NCBI RefSeq assembly: GCF_018100785.1
Contig: NZ_JAGJEC010000002.1
Span: 124,001-188,000 of the forward strand
Direction: 5' to 3'
Source: Maribacter sp. MMG018
GTDB taxonomy: Bacteria; Bacteroidota; Bacteroidia; Flavobacteriales; Flavobacteriaceae
DNA: 64,000 nt
Below, one piece after another: positions 27,558 through 36,931 of the stretch. The notes under the pieces were generated by a model. The model worked only from the letters and a program-made list of their open reading frames with translations. It did not search any database and was not told where the DNA came from. Made by a program: the position numbers and the translations under genes. How positions within the stretch are numbered: position 1 is the stretch's first letter; each line of letters opens with the position of its first letter.

Positions 27558-27959
27558 TTATTTTGTCTTTACCCTTCGTTTGACCCATTTTAAGGCGTTT
27601 TCGTACTCTATGAAAAACTTCATAGGTTTTTTGTAGAAAAGTTTTTCGATCTTAAAGTTGTGCATATCTATTTCTTTGATGGAAACGATAGCGTAAGCTT
27701 TTAGATTGTCCAGTTCTTTTAGATAACTATAAATGGTAGGATCTATCGCGTAAGAATTCTTTCTTAGGCTTATATAACCAAAATTCTTGTTCCTGAAATG
27801 AATTTCCGAAATACCGATTATTTGGTAAGCTCTTTCCAATGTTAACGTGGCGCCTTCATCAAAAATAGCGACCATGTAATCTTCAAAAACTTGTATTTTT
27901 CCAACCTCTAGTTCATATTCTCGTACTATGACTTTTTTCTTCACAGATCCAACCTTCAT
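27558..27959 (-). CDS. Conserved flavobacterial protein, SpoIIAA/STAS-like fold suspected
   Basis: The 133-residue protein has no signal or membrane segment. The pattern of short strands and helices, with GKIQVFEDYMVAIFDEG near residue 20 and FGYISLRKNSYAIDPTIY near 59, resembles STAS/SpoIIAA-like proteins of Bacteroidota that carry no known ligand. I do not recognise a specific function. It is convergent with nnr (40 bp apart) and stands between it and clpC as an independent unit. Confidence 0.7.
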   Translation of the reverse strand: MKVGSVKKKVIVREYELEVGKIQVFEDYMVAIFDEGATLTLERAYQIIGISEIHFRNKNFGYISLRKNSYAIDPTIYSYLKELDNLKAYAIVSIKEIDMHNFKIEKLFYKKPMKFFIEYENALKWVKRRVKTK

Positions 27960-28107
27960 TTTATTTGTATAATAGTGTCTGTAACGAAAGTAGGCGGATT
28001 GCTTCCCTTTTGATAACTTTTTAGATTAAAGGCGGAAATATCGTTCATACTGCGTTTGCCTATAAAACTTTGTATTTCTATTCTTACGCTTAAAGATGAT
28101 TTGTATT

Positions 28108-28141
28108 AAAAAAGGGAGTCCGTATACGGACTCCCTTTTTT
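28108..28141. terminator. Perfectly palindromic terminator downstream of clpC
   Basis: AAAAAAGGGAGTCCG and CGGACTCCCTTTTTT form a 15-bp stem around TATA. It lies 25 bp beyond the clpC stop codon on the minus strand and is symmetric, so it can act in both directions. Confidence 0.88.
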
Positions 28142-28165
28142 AATCTGTTTAATAAATTTTTGAAC

Positions 28166-30718
28166 CTATTCTGTTTTAGAAGACTCTTCCGATTTTTCGA
28201 TTTTGATAGTCAATTCGTTTTTCTCTTTGTCAAGAGCCATGCATATGGTGTCTCCTTCTTCTAAGTTCGAATTTACTATTTCCTCGGCCAAGGCGTCCTC
28301 TATATATTTCTGAATGGCTCTTTTTAAAGGTCTTGCGCCATATTGTTTGTCGAAACCTTTTTCGGCGATATAGTCTTTGGCGTCTTCAGAAAGTTTTAAG
28401 GTATAACCTATTCCTTTTATTCTCTTGTATAGTTTAGATAACTCAATATCAATAATCTGGTGTATGTGCTCCCTTTCTAGGGCATTAAATACGATGACAT
28501 CATCGATCCTATTCAAGAATTCTGGGGCGAACGCTTTCTTAAGGGCATTTTCTATAACACCTTTTTGGTGTGCGCTGGCTTGTTCTTTTTTGGCTGCCGT
28601 ACCAAAACCAACTCCCTGACCAAAGTCTTTTAGTTGTCGTGCGCCAATATTCGAGGTCATGATAATGATGGTGTTTCTAAAATCAATTTTTCTACCAAGA
28701 CTATCTGTCAAATAACCATCGTCCAATACTTGCAGCAACATGTTAAAGACATCTGGGTGCGCTTTCTCAACTTCATCGAGCAAGATTACGGAATAAGGCT
28801 TTCTGCGAACTTTTTCAGTTAATTGTCCGCCTTCTTCGTATCCGACATATCCCGGAGGTGCACCTACCAATCTAGAAATGGCAAATTTCTCCATATACTC
28901 GCTCATGTCTATACGGATAAGGGCATCTTCAGAATCAAAAAGCTCTTTTGCCATTACTTTTGCCAGTTGCGTTTTACCAACACCTGTTTGGCCTAAGAAA
29001 ATAAAGGATCCAATAGGTTTGTTGGGGTCTTTTAGACCGGCCCTGTTTCTTTGTATGGCTTTTGAGACTTTCGCTACCGCTTCGTCTTGCCCTATTACAT
29101 TTGCTTTTATAAGATTTGGTAATTCTGCCAGCTTATTGCTTTCTGTTTGTGCGATCCTGTTTACAGGAATTCCGCTCATCATAGAAACAACGTCCGCAAC
29201 ATTGTCTTCGGTTACTGTTTCTTTGTTCAGCTTGCTTTCATCTTCCCATCTTTCTTGGGCAATGGCCAATTCTTTTTCAAGACTTTTTTCATCGTCCCTG
29301 AGCTTCGCGGCCTCCTCGTATTTTTGTTTTTTGACGACACTGTTTTTTAACTCCCTTACATCTTCTAGTTTTTTCTCTAATTCTAGAATTTGTTTAGGTA
29401 CGTCCATATTTACAATGTGTACTCTTGACCCGGCTTCGTCTAAGGCATCTATGGCCTTGTCGGGCAAAAATCTATCGGTCATGTAACGATTGGTCAACTT
29501 AACGCAGGCCTCGATAGCTTCGTCCGTATAGCTTACGTTATGATGGTCTTCGTACTTTCCTTTTATGTTGTGTAATATTTCTATGGTTTCCTCAACACTT
29601 GTAGGCTCTACGATTACTTTTTGAAATCTTCTTTCCAGAGCACCGTCTTTTTCGATGTACTGTCGGTACTCATCTAAAGTAGTAGCTCCTATACATTGGA
29701 TCTCTCCCCTGGCCAAGGCAGGTTTGAACATATTGGAGGCGTCTAAGCTTCCTGTGGCGCCACCTGCACCAACAATGGTATGGATTTCATCGATGAACAG
29801 GATGACATCGTCATTTTTTTCCAGCTCGTTCATTACGGCTTTCATCCGTTCTTCGAACTGGCCTCTGTATTTTGTGCCGGCGACCAAAGAAGCCAAGTCA
29901 AGGGTAACCACCCTTTTGTTATAAAGAATTCTGGAAACTTTTTTGTTGATGATGCGCAGGGCCAAACCTTCGGCGATGGCACTTTTACCAACACCTGGTT
30001 CCCCGATCAGTAACGGGTTGTTCTTTTTTCTTCTGCTCAATATCTGCGATACACGTTCAATTTCCTTTTCACGGCCTACAACGGGATCCAGCTTGTTTTC
30101 CTCTGCCATTTGTGTAAGGTCCCTACCAAAGTTATCCAACACAGGTGTTTTCGATTTTTTATTTCCTTTGGGACTTGGGGTAGAACCGAACGTACTTTCT
30201 TTTCCGTCGTTAGGGTCGTCCGAATCGCTAGGAAAAGATTCTGATGTTGGTGAATCTACTATATCGTCGTCGCTGGTAATCATAAACTTGAACTGTTCCT
30301 TTACACCATCGTAATCTACTTTGAGCTTATGTAGCAACTTGGTCGTAGGATCATTTTCGTTTCTTAAGATGCACAGTAATAAGTGTGCGGTGTTTATAGA
30401 AGAACTTTGAAAAAGCTTGGCTTCCAAGAACGTAGTTTTTAACGCTCTTTCCGCCTGTCTTGTTAGGTGTAGGTTCTTCTTATCTTTTTGTATGCCACTT
30501 GCGTTTGGGTTGGAAGGACTAAGAATTTCTACCTTTCTTCGTAAATGATCTAAATCTACGTCCAAGGCATCTAAAATACTTATAGCTTTGCCACTACCAT
30601 CCCTGAGAAGCCCAAGCATTAGGTGCTCCGTGCCAATAAAATCATGGCCAAGCCGCAATGCTTCCTCCTTGCTGTAGGCAATTACGTCTTTTACTCTAGG
30701 TGAAAAATTATCATCCAT
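28166..30718 (-). CDS. clpC: ATP-dependent Clp protease ATP-binding subunit ClpC
   Basis: ClpC unfolds substrates and feeds them to ClpP. The 850-residue protein has two Clp_N repeats (residues 1-145), an acidic Ser/Pro-rich linker (about 150-190), AAA1 with [15 protein letters not shown] near 243 and [14 protein letters not shown] near 310, a UVR domain near 455-490 ([16 protein letters not shown]), and AAA2 with [15 protein letters not shown] near 579 and the sensor/arginine-finger region. The UVR motif separates ClpC from ClpA and ClpB. Its transcription ends at the strong hairpin at 28108-28141. Confidence 0.95.
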   Translation of the reverse strand: MDDNFSPRVKDVIAYSKEEALRLGHDFIGTEHLMLGLLRDGSGKAISILDALDVDLDHLRRKVEILSPSNPNASGIQKDKKNLHLTRQAERALKTTFLEAKLFQSSSINTAHLLLCILRNENDPTTKLLHKLKVDYDGVKEQFKFMITSDDDIVDSPTSESFPSDSDDPNDGKESTFGSTPSPKGNKKSKTPVLDNFGRDLTQMAEENKLDPVVGREKEIERVSQILSRRKKNNPLLIGEPGVGKSAIAEGLALRIINKKVSRILYNKRVVTLDLASLVAGTKYRGQFEERMKAVMNELEKNDDVILFIDEIHTIVGAGGATGSLDASNMFKPALARGEIQCIGATTLDEYRQYIEKDGALERRFQKVIVEPTSVEETIEILHNIKGKYEDHHNVSYTDEAIEACVKLTNRYMTDRFLPDKAIDALDEAGSRVHIVNMDVPKQILELEKKLEDVRELKNSVVKKQKYEEAAKLRDDEKSLEKELAIAQERWEDESKLNKETVTEDNVADVVSMMSGIPVNRIAQTESNKLAELPNLIKANVIGQDEAVAKVSKAIQRNRAGLKDPNKPIGSFIFLGQTGVGKTQLAKVMAKELFDSEDALIRIDMSEYMEKFAISRLVGAPPGYVGYEEGGQLTEKVRRKPYSVILLDEVEKAHPDVFNMLLQVLDDGYLTDSLGRKIDFRNTIIIMTSNIGARQLKDFGQGVGFGTAAKKEQASAHQKGVIENALKKAFAPEFLNRIDDVIVFNALEREHIHQIIDIELSKLYKRIKGIGYTLKLSEDAKDYIAEKGFDKQYGARPLKRAIQKYIEDALAEEIVNSNLEEGDTICMALDKEKNELTIKIEKSEESSKTE

Positions 30719-30908
30719 ATACTATATTATCAACTATAAAATTACTAAATCTCCTTCAATCATGGGCAAATACCGTACCTATATTCGTTAAAGTTATTCT
30801 AAATGACGAAAAAAGTAGCCTAATTCAAAGAGAATAGAAGAATAATTGTTAACCATTTTACCCTTGGGAGATGTTAATAAAATATTGAATAAATACGTTT
30901 TATCATTC

Positions 30909-30937
30909 TTTGAAGGCGTCGATTTTGCGTATATTGG
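30909..30937 (+). promoter_or_regulatory. Candidate gyrA promoter
   Basis: TTTG at 30909-30912 and TATATTGG at 30930-30937 are 17 bp apart. This is close to but one base off the Bacteroidota TTTG-N19-TAnnTTTG pattern, and the spacing is slightly short. It would give a leader of about 33 nt. Confidence 0.35.
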
Positions 30938-30976
30938 CATGCTTTTTTACTAATAAAAAACAATTAAGATTTTACA

Positions 30977-33517
30977 ATGGCGGAAGGTGAAAAATTGATT
31001 CCTATTAACATAGAAGAAGAAATGAAATCTGCCTACATTGATTATTCAATGTCGGTCATAGTGTCACGAGCACTGCCAGATGTGCGCGACGGATTAAAGC
31101 CTGTGCACAGGCGTGTACTCTACGGAATGCACGAACTTGGGGTTAGAAGTAGTAGTGCCCATAAGAAATCTGCCCGTATCGTGGGTGAGGTTTTGGGTAA
31201 ATACCACCCTCATGGAGATACATCTGTATATGATACCATGGTGAGAATGGCCCAAGAGTGGAGTTTGCGATATATGCTTATAGACGGTCAGGGTAACTTT
31301 GGTTCGGTAGATGGCGATAGTCCTGCGGCAATGCGTTATACGGAGGCCCGTATGCGTAAGATTGCGGACGATATGTTGGCAGATATAGAAAAAGATACGG
31401 TTGATCATCAGTTGAATTTTGATGATTCTTTGAAAGAGCCGACCGTATTACCGACAAGAATCCCCAATCTTTTGGTAAACGGGGCATCGGGTATTGCGGT
31501 AGGTATGGCGACCAATATGCCACCACACAACCTTTCGGAGGTGGTAGATGGTACGGTTGCTTATATAGATAACCACGATATAGAGATCGATGAGCTGATG
31601 ACGCACATCAAAGCTCCAGATTTTCCTACAGGGGGAATTATATATGGCTATGATGGTGTAAAAGAGGCTTTTCATACCGGAAGGGGAAGAATCGTAATGC
31701 GTGCAAAAGCTACTTTTGAAGAAGTTCAAGGTCGCGAATGTATTATTGTTACCGAAATTCCTTATCAAGTGAACAAGGCCGATATGATCAAGAAAACGGC
31801 CGACCTGATCAACGATAAAAAGATAGAGGGTATTTCTACCATACGTGACGAGTCTGACCGTAATGGTATGCGTATCGTTTATATCTTAAAAAGAGATGCT
31901 ATTCCTAATATTGTATTGAACACCTTGTTCAAGTACACGGCATTGCAAACCTCTTTTAGTGTTAATAACATCGCTCTGGTAAACGGTAGGCCAGAATTGC
32001 TGAACATAAAGGAAATGATCCATCATTTCGTAGAGCATAGGCATGATGTTGTTGTAAGAAGAACAAAATTTGAGCTTAAAAAAGCGGAAGATAGGGCCCA
32101 TATTCTTGAAGGTCTAATAATTGCCTCTGATAATATTGATGAGGTAATCGCTATAATCAGGGCTTCTTCCAATGCGGATGAAGCACGTGAGAATTTAATG
32201 GAGCGGTTTAAGTTGACCGAAATACAGGCGAAGGCGATCGTAGAAATGCGACTGCGTCAACTTACCGGACTGGAGCAAGATAAATTACGTACAGAGTACG
32301 ATGAGGTAATAAAGACCATTGCCGACCTTAAAGATATTCTTGCTAGAAAGGAGCGTAGAATGGAAATTATTAAGGATGAGCTTCTTGAGGTAAAAGAAAA
32401 GTATGGTGATGAGCGCCGATCAGAGATCAATTTTGCCGGTGGTGATTTAAGTATGGAAGATATGATACCTAATGAGCAGGTAGTTATAACCATATCTCGT
32501 GCCGGGTATATCAAAAGAACACCTTTGAGCGAGTACAAGACCCAAAATAGGGGAGGTGTTGGCCAAAAGGCATCCTCTACCCGTAACGAAGACTTCTTGG
32601 AGCACTTGTTCGTAGGTACCAACCACCAATATATGTTGTTCTTTACCCAAAAGGGAAAATGTTTCTGGATGCGTGTATTCGAAATACCGGAAGGTAGCAG
32701 AACTTCTAAAGGTAGGGCCATTCAAAACCTTATCAATATAGAACAGGACGATATGGTCAAGGCCTTTATCTGTACCCAAGACCTTAAGGATGAAGATTAC
32801 GTAAACAGTCATTATGTAATCATGGCCACCAAAAAAGGTACGGTTAAAAAGACCTCTTTAGAGCAATATTCCAGACCACGTCAAAATGGTATAAATGCCA
32901 TTACGATCAAAGAGGGAGATGAGTTATTAGAGGCTAAATTAACCACAGGTACAAGTCAAATTTTCTTGGGTCTAAAATCTGGTAAAGCTATTAGGTTCGA
33001 AGAAAGTAAGACAAGGCCAATGGGTAGAAACGCTTCCGGTGTACGTGGTATTACCTTGGCAAATGACGAAGATGAGGTAATCGGAATGGTTTCGGTACAT
33101 AATTTTGAAGATGAACTTTTAGTGGTATCCGAAAATGGTTATGGTAAAAGATCCAGTATAGATGACTATAGAATCACCAATAGGGGTGGTAAAGGTGTTA
33201 AGACCATTAGTATTACCGAGAAGACCGGAAATTTGGTTGCCATTAAAAATGTAACTGATTCAGATGATTTGATGATAATCAATAAATCTGGTATTGCCAT
33301 TAGAATGAGTGTAGAGGACCTAAGGGTAATGGGAAGGGCAACACAAGGTGTTAAGCTTATCAATATTAAAGGTAATGACTCTATAGCCGCAGTCGCCAAG
33401 GTAATGAAAGATGAAGATGATTTGGATGAGGCCGATATAAACAATATTGAGGTCACCCCAGAAGATAATGGCACGGGTATTGATAATGGAAGCAACGAAG
33501 AAGAAACAGAATCATAA
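30977..33517 (+). CDS. gyrA: DNA gyrase subunit A
   Basis: GyrA is the breakage-reunion subunit of gyrase, acting as A2B2 with GyrB to introduce negative supercoils. The 846-residue protein has the full N-terminal domain, the catalytic tyrosine in ARYTEARM form ([11 protein letters not shown] near residue 120), and six C-terminal beta-pinwheel blades with a GyrA-box-like [11 protein letters not shown] near 525. The quinolone-determining region reads [13 protein letters not shown] near 76-88, with Thr where E. coli has Ser83. The acidic tail after 815 is normal. A TPR gene follows at 24 bp. Confidence 0.97.
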   Translation: MAEGEKLIPINIEEEMKSAYIDYSMSVIVSRALPDVRDGLKPVHRRVLYGMHELGVRSSSAHKKSARIVGEVLGKYHPHGDTSVYDTMVRMAQEWSLRYMLIDGQGNFGSVDGDSPAAMRYTEARMRKIADDMLADIEKDTVDHQLNFDDSLKEPTVLPTRIPNLLVNGASGIAVGMATNMPPHNLSEVVDGTVAYIDNHDIEIDELMTHIKAPDFPTGGIIYGYDGVKEAFHTGRGRIVMRAKATFEEVQGRECIIVTEIPYQVNKADMIKKTADLINDKKIEGISTIRDESDRNGMRIVYILKRDAIPNIVLNTLFKYTALQTSFSVNNIALVNGRPELLNIKEMIHHFVEHRHDVVVRRTKFELKKAEDRAHILEGLIIASDNIDEVIAIIRASSNADEARENLMERFKLTEIQAKAIVEMRLRQLTGLEQDKLRTEYDEVIKTIADLKDILARKERRMEIIKDELLEVKEKYGDERRSEINFAGGDLSMEDMIPNEQVVITISRAGYIKRTPLSEYKTQNRGGVGQKASSTRNEDFLEHLFVGTNHQYMLFFTQKGKCFWMRVFEIPEGSRTSKGRAIQNLINIEQDDMVKAFICTQDLKDEDYVNSHYVIMATKKGTVKKTSLEQYSRPRQNGINAITIKEGDELLEAKLTTGTSQIFLGLKSGKAIRFEESKTRPMGRNASGVRGITLANDEDEVIGMVSVHNFEDELLVVSENGYGKRSSIDDYRITNRGGKGVKTISITEKTGNLVAIKNVTDSDDLMIINKSGIAIRMSVEDLRVMGRATQGVKLINIKGNDSIAAVAKVMKDEDDLDEADINNIEVTPEDNGTGIDNGSNEEETES

Positions 33518-33541
33518 ACACTAATAAATAAACAAGGAAAA

Positions 33542-34804
33542 ATGAAAACTAAGATTTCGATAATAGCAGCGCTGTCATTCACGGTGATGGGGTTTTCGCA
33601 GAAAAATGAGATAAAGGCTGCGGAAAAAGCGCTAAAAGGAGGCGATGCCGCATCGGCAAAAACCTCTATAGAGGCGGCTTCCGGTATTATATCAAGTGCC
33701 GATGAAAAGTTGCAGGCACAATACTATTTTACCAAAGGTAAAATTTACAATGACTTGGCCAAAAAAGGAGATGATAGTGCTTTTGAAGAAGCGGTATCCT
33801 CTTTTAAAAAGGTTTTGGACATTGAAGAAAAAACAGGTAAGAAAAAGTATTCTAGCGAGACCAATGAATACATAGCGAGTTTGACCGCCGATTTGGTGAA
33901 CTCTGCGGTAGCGGACAATGAAAAGAAGAACTTTAAAGAGGCTTCGGAAAAGTTGTATATGAGCTATAAGATTAGCCCAAAAGACACTTCTTATTTGTAT
34001 TACGCGGCCAGTAGTGCTGTAAATGGTGGACATTATGAAGAGGCCCTAAAATATTATAACGAACTTCAAGAGATCGGTTATGATGGAAGTGGGGTTGTTT
34101 ATAAAGCTACCAATGTTGCTACCGGAGAAGTTGAAACAATGGATAAGGTGCAAAGAGATTTGATGATCAAATCAGGTGCTTACAAAGATCCTATTGATGA
34201 CAAGACACCTTCTAAAAAGGCCGAAATTGTTAAGAACACAGCTTTGATATACACCCAATTGGGGCAAGACGATAAAGCATTGGAAGCTTATAAGGCTGCC
34301 AGGGCAAATGACCCCAATGATGTAAACCTTATTTTGAACGAAGCTAATTTGTATTTTAAATTAGGGGATAAGGATAAGTTTAAGGAATTGATGTCGGAAG
34401 CTATTGCCTTGGCTCCAGATAATCCAGATTTACATTATAACGTTGGTGTGATAAATATGGAACAAGGAAATTATGAAGAAGCTAGGAAGTCATATAAAAA
34501 GGCAATAGAAATCAATCCTAGTTATACCAATGCTTATTTAAACCTTTCTACAACATACGTAAACGAAGGTAATAAGCTAATCGACGAAATGAATTCATTA
34601 GGTAATTCAAGAGCCGATATAGCCAGATATGACGAATTAAAGAACCAGAAAGATGACTTGTTCTTGCAAGGGGCCAATGTTTTGGAAGATGCTCTAAAAA
34701 CAAATCCTGATAACCAGGGTATTTTAACACAGTTAAAAAATATCTATGGTGCTATGGGTGACAACGAGAACTTTATGCGAATCAAAAAGATATTGGGCGA
34801 GTAA
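33542..34804 (+). CDS. Secreted tetratricopeptide repeat protein
   Basis: The 420-residue protein has a signal peptide (MKTKISIIAALSFTVMGFSQ) and at least five TPR-type helical repeats; two clear ones are NTALIYTQLGQDDKALEAYK near 232 and YNVGVINMEQGNYEEARKSY near 300. It probably works in the periplasm as a scaffold. It follows gyrA closely in this genome and, as I recall, in other Flavobacteriaceae; the reason for that pairing is unknown. A terminator follows it directly. Confidence 0.88.
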   Translation: MKTKISIIAALSFTVMGFSQKNEIKAAEKALKGGDAASAKTSIEAASGIISSADEKLQAQYYFTKGKIYNDLAKKGDDSAFEEAVSSFKKVLDIEEKTGKKKYSSETNEYIASLTADLVNSAVADNEKKNFKEASEKLYMSYKISPKDTSYLYYAASSAVNGGHYEEALKYYNELQEIGYDGSGVVYKATNVATGEVETMDKVQRDLMIKSGAYKDPIDDKTPSKKAEIVKNTALIYTQLGQDDKALEAYKAARANDPNDVNLILNEANLYFKLGDKDKFKELMSEAIALAPDNPDLHYNVGVINMEQGNYEEARKSYKKAIEINPSYTNAYLNLSTTYVNEGNKLIDEMNSLGNSRADIARYDELKNQKDDLFLQGANVLEDALKTNPDNQGILTQLKNIYGAMGDNENFMRIKKILGE

Positions 34805-34829
34805 TAAACTCGTAAAACACATAGAATAA

Positions 34830-34856
34830 AAAAGGCCCTGAATTTCAGGGCCTTTT
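34830..34856. terminator. Bidirectional terminator after the TPR gene
   Basis: AAAAGGCCCTGAA and TTCAGGGCCTTTT form a 13-bp stem around a single T, probably opening to a larger loop. It lies between the converging TPR gene and NlpC/P60-like gene. Confidence 0.88.
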
Positions 34857-34861
34857 ACTTT

Positions 34862-35611
34862 TTAGATTATTTTTTTTATAACCCTAAGTTTGTGGGAGTA
34901 GTTTCGCAAGTCGTTATTAAAAATACCTGTATGGTCTATACGGTCAATTCTAACCATACCATTTACATGTATTATATAATTATTGTCCATGATGATGCCT
35001 ACGTGGTCTATAACTCCGTTGGCGTTGTCGAAAAAGGCTAAGTCACCAGCTTCACTTTCTTCCACAAAGCTCAAAGCTTCACCTTGGGTAGCTTGTTGTT
35101 CCGCATTTCTTAGTAACTCATATCCATTTATCTTGTACACCATTTGTGTTAGTCCTGAAGCGTCTATGCCAAAAGGTGTTCTACCACCGTTTAAATCGGG
35201 AGAGTTTAAGTATAGCAGGGCCGTTTTGATAAGGTTCTCCTTTTTTTGCATGCCCTGAAGTTTGTTTCCTTCAAAATTAACACATAAACTTTGGGTGTTG
35301 TTAATAGAAGAACCCAATAGAATAGGGGTTAACATGCTATTGTTGTGTTCAACATAACCGATTAGGTCAGAAGTATGGCATTTTACCTTTTTTTGAATGG
35401 CTTCATACTCTTCTTTGGGTATAAAAAGTAATTGATTGTTAGGTATCCATCCTTCACATTTGTCATAGGCCACCCTAATTTTTGACCAATATTTTCTGGA
35501 TTCCAAAATTTTGAAATGCTCACCGAACAATAGCTGGCTCATCATCTCTGACGATTCTTCGGGGGAACATCTGAGAGGAACTATACTTAAAGGACAAATA
35601 CCGTATTGCAT
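34862..35611 (-). CDS. NlpC/P60-like protein with catalytic Cys replaced by Ala
   Basis: The 249-residue protein has a Bacteroidota-type bacterial SH3 region (residues about 1-65), a linker and a C-terminal NlpC/P60 fold. The expected catalytic stretch GIDCSG is GIDASG here, so residue 151 is Ala, read from codon GCT. The canonical upstream YLWGG is also changed to DLNGG. The catalytic His (VIDHVGII, His203) and the third-site His (YIIHVNG) are kept. Homologues cleave gamma-D-Glu-meso-DAP peptides. Lacking the nucleophile, it may only bind peptidoglycan fragments or may be inactive. No signal peptide is visible. It ends 17 bp from the thiolase stop. Confidence 0.82.
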   Translation of the reverse strand: MQYGICPLSIVPLRCSPEESSEMMSQLLFGEHFKILESRKYWSKIRVAYDKCEGWIPNNQLLFIPKEEYEAIQKKVKCHTSDLIGYVEHNNSMLTPILLGSSINNTQSLCVNFEGNKLQGMQKKENLIKTALLYLNSPDLNGGRTPFGIDASGLTQMVYKINGYELLRNAEQQATQGEALSFVEESEAGDLAFFDNANGVIDHVGIIMDNNYIIHVNGMVRIDRIDHTGIFNNDLRNYSHKLRVIKKII

Positions 35612-35628
35612 ATGCTTTCCGCAGGAAA

Positions 35629-36804
35629 TTAAAGTTTTTCCAAAACTACGGCAGAAGCTCCACCACCACCATTACAAATTGCTGCAGCACCGATTTTTCC
35701 ATTATTTTGGTCAAGAACGTTGATAAGGGTCACCAAAATACGTGCTCCGGAACAACCTAATGGATGCCCTAGCGAAACCGCACCTCCGTTCACGTTTACG
35801 TTTTTATCCGTTAAGCCCAAAAGTTTCATATTGGCAAGACCTACAACAGAGAAGGCTTCATTAAATTCAAAATAATCAACATCGTCTATTGTAATGTTGG
35901 CTTTATCCAAAGCTTTTGGAAGAGCCTTCGCGGGTGCCGTTGTAAACCATTTTGGCTCATGTGCGGCATCGGCATAACTTTTTATCTTGGCCAATGGCTC
36001 TAAACCTAATTCATTGGCCTTTTCGGCACTCATTAGTATCAATGCCGCTGCACCATCGTTTATAGTAGAGGCATTAGCGGCCGTAACCGTACCTTCTTTT
36101 GAGAAAGCGGGTCTTAGGCCCGGTATTTTTTCTAACTTAACGTTTTTATATTCCTCGTCTTCCGAAACCAAAACAGGTTCTCCCCTTCTTTGTGGAACAG
36201 ATACAGGAACTACTTCATTTTTAAACTTTCCATTGCTCCACGCTTTAGCCGATCTTTCATAAGATTGTATGGCAAACTTGTCTTGGTCTTCTCTTGAAAA
36301 TTCATATTCATCGGCACAGGTATCTGCACAAACACCCATGGCATTTTGGTCATAGGCATCTACCAATCCGTCTTTCTGCATTCCATCCAGCAAAGATGAA
36401 GGACCAAATTTTGTTGCGGACCTCAAATACGCGTAGTGGGGAATAAGGCTCATGTTTTCCATTCCTCCGGCCACTACAATAGAGGCGTCTCCTAAAGATA
36501 TTGCTTGGGCGGCCTGCATAACGGCTTTCATACCGGATGCACAAACTTTGTTTATCGTGGTACAGGGTACCGTATTGGGGATTCCCGCGTAAATGGCGGC
36601 TTGCCTGGCGGGAGCCTGTCCGGTACCGGCCTGCACGACATTTCCCATTAACACTTCGTCGACGGACTCTGGTTTAAGATTAATTTTTTCTAAGGCTCCT
36701 TTAATAGCAGCTGCTCCCAGTTTAGGAGCGGTAACCGTTGAAAGTGCTCCCATAAAACTTCCTATGGGCGTACGTACGGCAGAAACAATAACAACCTCTT
36801 TCAT
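35629..36804 (-). CDS. Acetyl-CoA C-acyltransferase (thiolase)
   Basis: The enzyme interconverts acetoacetyl-CoA and acetyl-CoA or shorter 3-ketoacyl-CoA in the cytoplasm. The 391-residue protein has the acylation cysteine in NKVCASGMKAVMQAAQ near residue 87, the His of NEAFSVVG near 346, and the second catalytic Cys in CNGGGGASAVVLEKL at the C-terminus, with GGAVSLGHPLGCSGAR near 345-360. All are intact. It is a general acetoacetyl-CoA thiolase (AtoB-like); the precise chain-length range cannot be read from the sequence. Confidence 0.93.
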   Translation of the reverse strand: MKEVVIVSAVRTPIGSFMGALSTVTAPKLGAAAIKGALEKINLKPESVDEVLMGNVVQAGTGQAPARQAAIYAGIPNTVPCTTINKVCASGMKAVMQAAQAISLGDASIVVAGGMENMSLIPHYAYLRSATKFGPSSLLDGMQKDGLVDAYDQNAMGVCADTCADEYEFSREDQDKFAIQSYERSAKAWSNGKFKNEVVPVSVPQRRGEPVLVSEDEEYKNVKLEKIPGLRPAFSKEGTVTAANASTINDGAAALILMSAEKANELGLEPLAKIKSYADAAHEPKWFTTAPAKALPKALDKANITIDDVDYFEFNEAFSVVGLANMKLLGLTDKNVNVNGGAVSLGHPLGCSGARILVTLINVLDQNNGKIGAAAICNGGGGASAVVLEKL

Positions 36805-36896
36805 AATATTAAAATCTTAAGTTTAGCGAAATTACTAAAATTCTTGGGCAACAGTATGCTTATTGCTCCAATTCCTGATCGTATGGTTATATTTTC

Positions 36897-36904
36897 TATT
36901 TTTG
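36897..36904 (+). promoter_or_regulatory. Candidate -7 box for the 7TM-HD gene
   Basis: TATTTTTG matches TAnnTTTG and would place the transcript start about 20 nt ahead of the TTG at 36932, arguing against the longer start at 36863. The -33 element is not clear. Confidence 0.35.
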
Positions 36905-36931
36905 AAACTACATACTTTAAATATCTATCAA

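Noticed and set aside
28878-29486. A 202-codon frame antisense to clpC
   Set aside because: It is Ser/Phe-rich without domains and lies opposite the conserved AAA modules.
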